DNA of 15,507 bases, taken from the NCBI GenBank assembly GCA_034669525.1, contig JAXDNH010000144.1:1-15507 (forward strand), written 5' to 3'. The position numbers and the translations under genes are program-made. This stretch comes from JAFASC01 sp034669525. Lineage in GTDB: Bacteria > Pseudomonadota > Alphaproteobacteria > Rhizobiales > Beijerinckiaceae. Shown here in pieces: positions 12,511-15,507 of this stretch (its first letter is position 1; every line of letters starts with the position of its first letter). The notes under the pieces were generated by a model. The model saw only the letters and a program-made list of their open reading frames with translations. It was not told where the DNA came from and did no database searches.

Positions 12511-13111
12511 CGACAAGCACGGGTGCGGCGTCTTCGGCGCGGTCATCGAGTGCTGATGCATCCGCGGTTGCGACGAACTGGCCCGTCGAGGCCGTCGTTG
12601 AGGTGCCGAACATCATCGCGAAAAGGCTCGGCGGCGAGGCAGGTGCCGCGGCCGGCTCCGGCTCGCGCTTCGCCGGGGCGGAATCCGCAGTGCGCAACTT
12701 GGCGAGCAGGCGCGCCTTCTTCGCGGAGGCATAATAGCCGCTGGCATAGAGCCGCACCGCGCGGCTCTCGTCGCCCCCGGCGATCAAATAAGCGTTGGCG
12801 AGGTAGGGAACGGCGTAGGTCAGGTTGACGTCGGGATCGAGGAGGCCGGCGGGCTTGCCCCTGTAGCCCATGCTCCTGGCGGTCGCATAGGTGATCTGCA
12901 TCAGGCCCCAGTAGCGGTAGTGCATCGCCTTCGGATTGTAGCCGCTCTCGCGCATGATCACGCGATGGACGAGTTTCTCGGGAAGGCCGTGGGTGCGGGC
13001 ATGTTCCGCGACCATCTCGTCATACCGGCTCGTCGGCGGTTGCCCCGCGGCCTGCGCGGCGGCCATCGAGGCGCACGAAAGAGCGGCGGCAAACCCTAAG
13101 CGAACCAGCAT
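12449..13111 (-). CDS. Periplasmic lytic transglycosylase (SLT domain)
   Basis: The 220-residue product cuts peptidoglycan glycan strands to form 1,6-anhydro-muropeptides. A signal peptide is visible (MLVRLGFAAALSCASMAAAQA, cleavage near 21-23). The SLT fold spans about 30-135: the catalytic Glu is E55 in 'VIMRESGYNPKAM', followed by 'YWGLMQITYATARSMGY' (68-83) and 'NLTYAVPYLANAYLIAGGD'. The C-terminal ~80 residues are low-complexity Ala/Pro-rich and carry 'PLPPRRP', a motif often seen in Rhizobiales envelope proteins. I choose the ATG at 13111, with AGGAAAGGAAG upstream, as it gives the signal peptide; the frame is open further to 13339. It is first in a four-gene minus-strand run and overlaps the glycosylase start. 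Confidence 0.92.
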   Translation of the reverse strand: MLVRLGFAAALSCASMAAAQAAGQPPTSRYDEMVAEHARTHGLPEKLVHRVIMRESGYNPKAMHYRYWGLMQITYATARSMGYRGKPAGLLDPDVNLTYAVPYLANAYLIAGGDESRAVRLYASGYYASAKKARLLAKLRTADSAPAKREPEPAAAPASPPSLFAMMFGTSTTASTGQFVATADASALDDRAEDAAPVLVDVPLPPRRPRHLAHTVTANR

Positions 13112-13229
13112 CCAGACTTCCTTTCCTGGCTTAGCCGTTTCGCGGGCTTTTGCGGCCCCAAAGAGGCAGGGAGGACGGGCGGGGGAGCAGGACTGGCGAA
13201 AGCCTAGGGGTGTTGCGGGAAGGCCGCAG

Positions 13230-13994
13230 TCAGGCCGCGATTGAGTAGCCGCCGTCGACCGGAATGGCGGCACCGGTGACGAACTCGGACGCCGCGCTCG
13301 CCAGGAATACGGCGATCCCGGCGAAATCGCCGGGCTCACCCCAGCGGCCGGCGGGCGTGCGCGCCAGTACCCGCTCGTGCAGCCCCTCGACCTGCTCGCG
13401 GGCGTTGCGGGTCAAGTTCGTGTCGATCCAGCCGGGCAGGATCGCGTTGACCTGGATATTGTCTGCGGCCCAGGCGGTCGCGAGCGAGCGGGAGAGTTGC
13501 ACGATGCCGCCCTTCGACGCCCCGTAAGCCGCGGCATAGGGCGCGGCGAACAGCGTCATCATCGAGCCGATGTTGATGATCTTGCCTGCCCCCTGCCGCT
13601 TCATCTCAGGGTAGGCCGCCTGCGCGCAGAACAGCGCGGCGGACAGGTTGGTGTCGATCACAATATGCCATTCGCGCGCGGAGAGATCTTCCGGGCGTTT
13701 GCGGATCGACATGCCGGCATTGTTGACCAGGATATCGAGCCGGCCGAATCTTTCGACCGCCGCCGCGACGAGCGCGCGGCAGGCGTTTTCGTCGGTGACG
13801 TCTGCCTCGATGAAATGCGCGTCTGCGCCATGCGTGCGCAGCGCGGCGAGCGCGCTCTCGGCCTTCGTTTTGTCCCGGCCGGAGAGCACGACGCGCGCAC
13901 CGGCCCGCGCAAAACCTTCCGCCATGCCGAGACCGATCCCGCCATTGCCGCCGGTGACAAGCGCGACGCGGTCTTTCAGGGAAAACAGATTCAT
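13230..13994 (-). CDS. SDR family oxidoreductase (FabG / gluconate-5-dehydrogenase-like), 254 aa
   Basis: A classical SDR with all key elements: 'TGGNGGIG' (14-21) for the dinucleotide, 'ADVTD' (64-68), 'NNAG' (91-94), N116 in 'DTNLSA', S144 in 'NIGSMM', Y157 and K161 in 'YGASK', 'LPGWIDT' and the C-terminal 'FVTGAAIPVDGGYS'. Arg40 after the second strand suggests NADP(H) use. The 'RKRPEDLSAREW' and 'GSMMTLFAAP' segments resemble 2-deoxy-gluconate-3- or gluconate-5-dehydrogenase-type proteins, but FabG-like function is also possible. The ATG at 13994 gives the normal family length. It stands between the transpeptidase and transglycosylase genes, with 118 bases to the latter, so it may share regulation with them or be separate. 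Confidence 0.93.
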   Translation of the reverse strand: MNLFSLKDRVALVTGGNGGIGLGMAEGFARAGARVVLSGRDKTKAESALAALRTHGADAHFIEADVTDENACRALVAAAVERFGRLDILVNNAGMSIRKRPEDLSAREWHIVIDTNLSAALFCAQAAYPEMKRQGAGKIINIGSMMTLFAAPYAAAYGASKGGIVQLSRSLATAWAADNIQVNAILPGWIDTNLTRNAREQVEGLHERVLARTPAGRWGEPGDFAGIAVFLASAASEFVTGAAIPVDGGYSIAA

Positions 13995-14106
13995 TGAGAC
14001 AGCCTAGATGTTATTCCCACGAAAAGCTGAAAGCGGGAATTCAGAAATAGTGTCAACGTCGTCTCGTTTATCGAGAAGCTGCGCATGTCGATCGTCTATT
14101 CGGCAA

Positions 14107-14670
14107 TTACGGCAGGACCACAACCTTTGTTCCGACCTTGACCCTGTTGTAGAGGTCGACAACATCGTTGTTGGTCATGCGGATGCAGCCGGACGATACC
14201 GCAGCGCCGATCGTATCGGGCTCGTTCGAGCCATGGATTCGGTAAAGGCTCGATCCCAAATACAGCGCGCGTGCGCCGAGCGGATTTTCGATTCCGCCGC
14301 GCATGTGACGCGGCAGATCGGGACGTCGCTTCAGCATTTGCGCGGGTGGCGTCCAGTCGGGCCATTCGCGTTTGGCCGAGATGGTCTTGCTTCCAGACCA
14401 TGAAAATCCCTGACGGCCCACGCCGACTCCGTATTCCAGCGCGCGTCCGCGACCGAGTACGTAATAGAGCCGTCGATGCCTTGTCGAAATGACAACCGTT
14501 CCCGGCCCATAGCCATGTGTCCACACGACCGTTTGACGTGGAATTGCAGCTTGTCGAAAGACATTGAGGAAATCCGCCAAAGGGCCGGAGTCGAGTGGAT
14601 TGTTGGCGAGCGCCGGTGATGCGCATGAGATCATTGCAATAATCGCCGCGCACCGGAATTGCTTCAGCAT
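14107..14670 (-). CDS. L,D-transpeptidase (YkuD domain)
   Basis: The 187-residue product is a periplasmic YkuD-domain transpeptidase, a family that makes 3-3 cross-links in peptidoglycan or attaches proteins to it. The catalytic site is complete: H146 in 'YRIHGSNEP' and C162 in 'SSGCIRM', followed by 'NNDVVDLYNRVKVGTKVVV'. A signal peptide is visible in MLKQFRCAAIIAMISCASPALA, with cleavage near residue 22. The domain starts at about 57 ('GTVVISTRHRRLYYVLG') and shows 'YGVGVGRQGFSWSG'. I use the ATG at 14670, with GGAGTG 8 bases upstream, instead of 14724, as it fits the signal peptide. It diverges from the thiolase gene. A cell-wall role is shared with the transglycosylase nearby. Confidence 0.94.
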   Translation of the reverse strand: MLKQFRCAAIIAMISCASPALANNPLDSGPLADFLNVFRQAAIPRQTVVWTHGYGPGTVVISTRHRRLYYVLGRGRALEYGVGVGRQGFSWSGSKTISAKREWPDWTPPAQMLKRRPDLPRHMRGGIENPLGARALYLGSSLYRIHGSNEPDTIGAAVSSGCIRMTNNDVVDLYNRVKVGTKVVVLP

Positions 14671-14771
14671 GATTTCACTCCGAAAACCGATTCTTGCAAT
14701 TTCTATCGAAAGACATTGTGCCAATCATGCGGCGCTTAAACGAATTGCGGAGAGACAAGCTTGAGCATAGC

Positions 14772-14800
14772 CGATGCCCCCGGAATTAAGCGCGGCATCG
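14772..14800. promoter_or_regulatory. Dyad in the divergent transpeptidase/thiolase gap
   Basis: CGATGCC (14772-14778) and GGCATCG (14794-14800) form a 7-base inverted repeat spaced by 15 bases, about 60 bases before the thiolase start. Catabolic thiolase genes are commonly under IclR- or LysR-type control, so an operator is possible, but no consensus I know matches. Confidence 0.2.
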
Positions 14801-14858
14801 ACACCCAGCGCGGCCGGGTCTATCCCTCCGCCCAAACACACCCCGGGAGGACATCATC

Positions 14859-15507
14859 ATGCGCGAGGCGTTCATCTGCGAGGGGGCACGCACGCCCGTC
14901 GGCCGCTACGGCGGCTCGCTCGCCGCCGTGCGCCCGGACGACCTCCTCGCCCACGCGATGAAGGCGGCGCTCGCCAAGGCGCCCGGCCTTCCGCCGGAAA
15001 AGATCAACGAGGTCTATGCCGGCTGCGCCAATCAGGCGGGCGAGGACAATCGCAACGTCGCGCGCATGGCGCTCTTGCTCGCCGGCCTGCCGGACAGCGT
15101 GCCGGCGAGCACGGTGAACCGCCTCTGCGGCTCCGGCCTCGACGCCGTCGGGCTCGCGGCGCGCGCCATTAAAGCGGGCGAGGCCGACGTCGTGCTCGCC
15201 GGCGGCGTCGAGTCGATGTCGCGCGCGCCCTTCGTGCAGGGCAAGGCGACGGAAGCGTTTTCGCGCAACGCCGAGATTTACGACACGACGATCGGCTGGC
15301 GGTTCGTCAACCCGCTGATGAAGGCGCAATACGGCATCGATTCGATGCCCGAGACAGCCGAGAACGTCGCCGAGGAATTCCAGGTCGCGCGCGCCGACCA
15401 GGACGCCTTCGCGCTGCGCAGCCAGACCCGCGCCGCCGCGGCGCAGAAGAACGGCCGGCTGGCGCGCGAGATCGCGCCGGTCGAGATCAAGGACCGCAAG
15501 GGCAAGG
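14859..15507 (+). CDS. pcaF: 3-oxoadipyl-CoA thiolase-like acetyl-CoA acyltransferase, 5' part
   Basis: The frame opens at ATG 14859, with GGGAGG 8 bases upstream, and runs 216 codons to the window edge with no stop. The full family length is about 400, so half is missing. It is a thiolase; the nucleophile is C90 in 'TVNRLCGSG'. The segments 'GCANQAGEDNRNVARMA', 'GGVESMSRAPFV', 'EIYDTTIGWRFVNP' and 'MPETAENVAEEF' match the 3-oxoadipyl-CoA thiolase group (PcaF/PaaJ), which splits 3-oxoadipyl-CoA to succinyl-CoA and acetyl-CoA at the end of the beta-ketoadipate or phenylacetate route. PcaF and PaaJ cannot be told apart here. The His and second Cys of the active site lie outside the window. Further catabolic genes are expected to the right. 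Confidence 0.88.
   Translation, partial: MREAFICEGARTPVGRYGGSLAAVRPDDLLAHAMKAALAKAPGLPPEKINEVYAGCANQAGEDNRNVARMALLLAGLPDSVPASTVNRLCGSGLDAVGLAARAIKAGEADVVLAGGVESMSRAPFVQGKATEAFSRNAEIYDTTIGWRFVNPLMKAQYGIDSMPETAENVAEEFQVARADQDAFALRSQTRAAAAQKNGRLAREIAPVEIKDRKGK

Overview
The window reads as a chromosomal stretch of a GC-rich alphaproteobacterium, most likely order Hyphomicrobiales (Rhizobiales). The grounds are the def-fmt-truA order, the Ala/Arg-rich codon use, a periplasmic lytic transglycosylase with a 'PLPPRRP' C-terminal motif, and the mix of SDR, EamA and MBL genes. No tRNA, rRNA, CRISPR array, transposase or integrase was seen. Both edges cut genes: a repeat protein on the left and a thiolase on the right.

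Region 1 (1-4566) is the accessory-looking part. At the left edge is the N-terminal 309 codons of a minus-strand protein made of ~60-residue beta-type repeats. After a ~530-base divergent spacer rich in small inverted repeats come three tandem plus-strand paralogues of the phage-tail-collar / microcystin-dependent (MdpB-like) family. Convergent with them are two minus-strand genes: a DUF6916-type protein and a 2OG-Fe(II) dioxygenase of the prolyl-4-hydroxylase type with all its iron and 2-oxoglutarate ligands. A GNAT acetyltransferase diverges from these two. This set could be a small surface or secreted fibre system with its own modifying enzymes. It is the best candidate here for an undescribed system, but the functional link is inference.

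Region 2 (4567-5756) is sparse: one minus-strand ORF with a credible N-terminus and an odd Arg-rich tail, and one unrecognised 100-aa gene.

Region 3 (5772-8022) is the housekeeping operon def-fmt-truA on the minus strand, coupled by two TGATG stop/start overlaps. A candidate promoter helps fix the def start. def carries a 12-base in-frame tandem duplication.

Region 4 (8131-10194) has a small putative exported peptide, a creatininase-family amidohydrolase (minus) and an EamA/DMT-type transporter (plus). The transporter gene begins near a perfect 11-base inverted repeat.

Region 5 (10191-13111) is a minus-strand run of four genes read in the order lytic transglycosylase, 3-methyladenine DNA glycosylase, MBL-fold hydrolase, SDR. 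The junctions are tight or overlapping. Region 6 (13230-15507) holds a second SDR, a YkuD L,D-transpeptidase (both minus) and the start of a 3-oxoadipyl-CoA-type thiolase (plus), which suggests an aromatic-catabolism locus continuing to the right.
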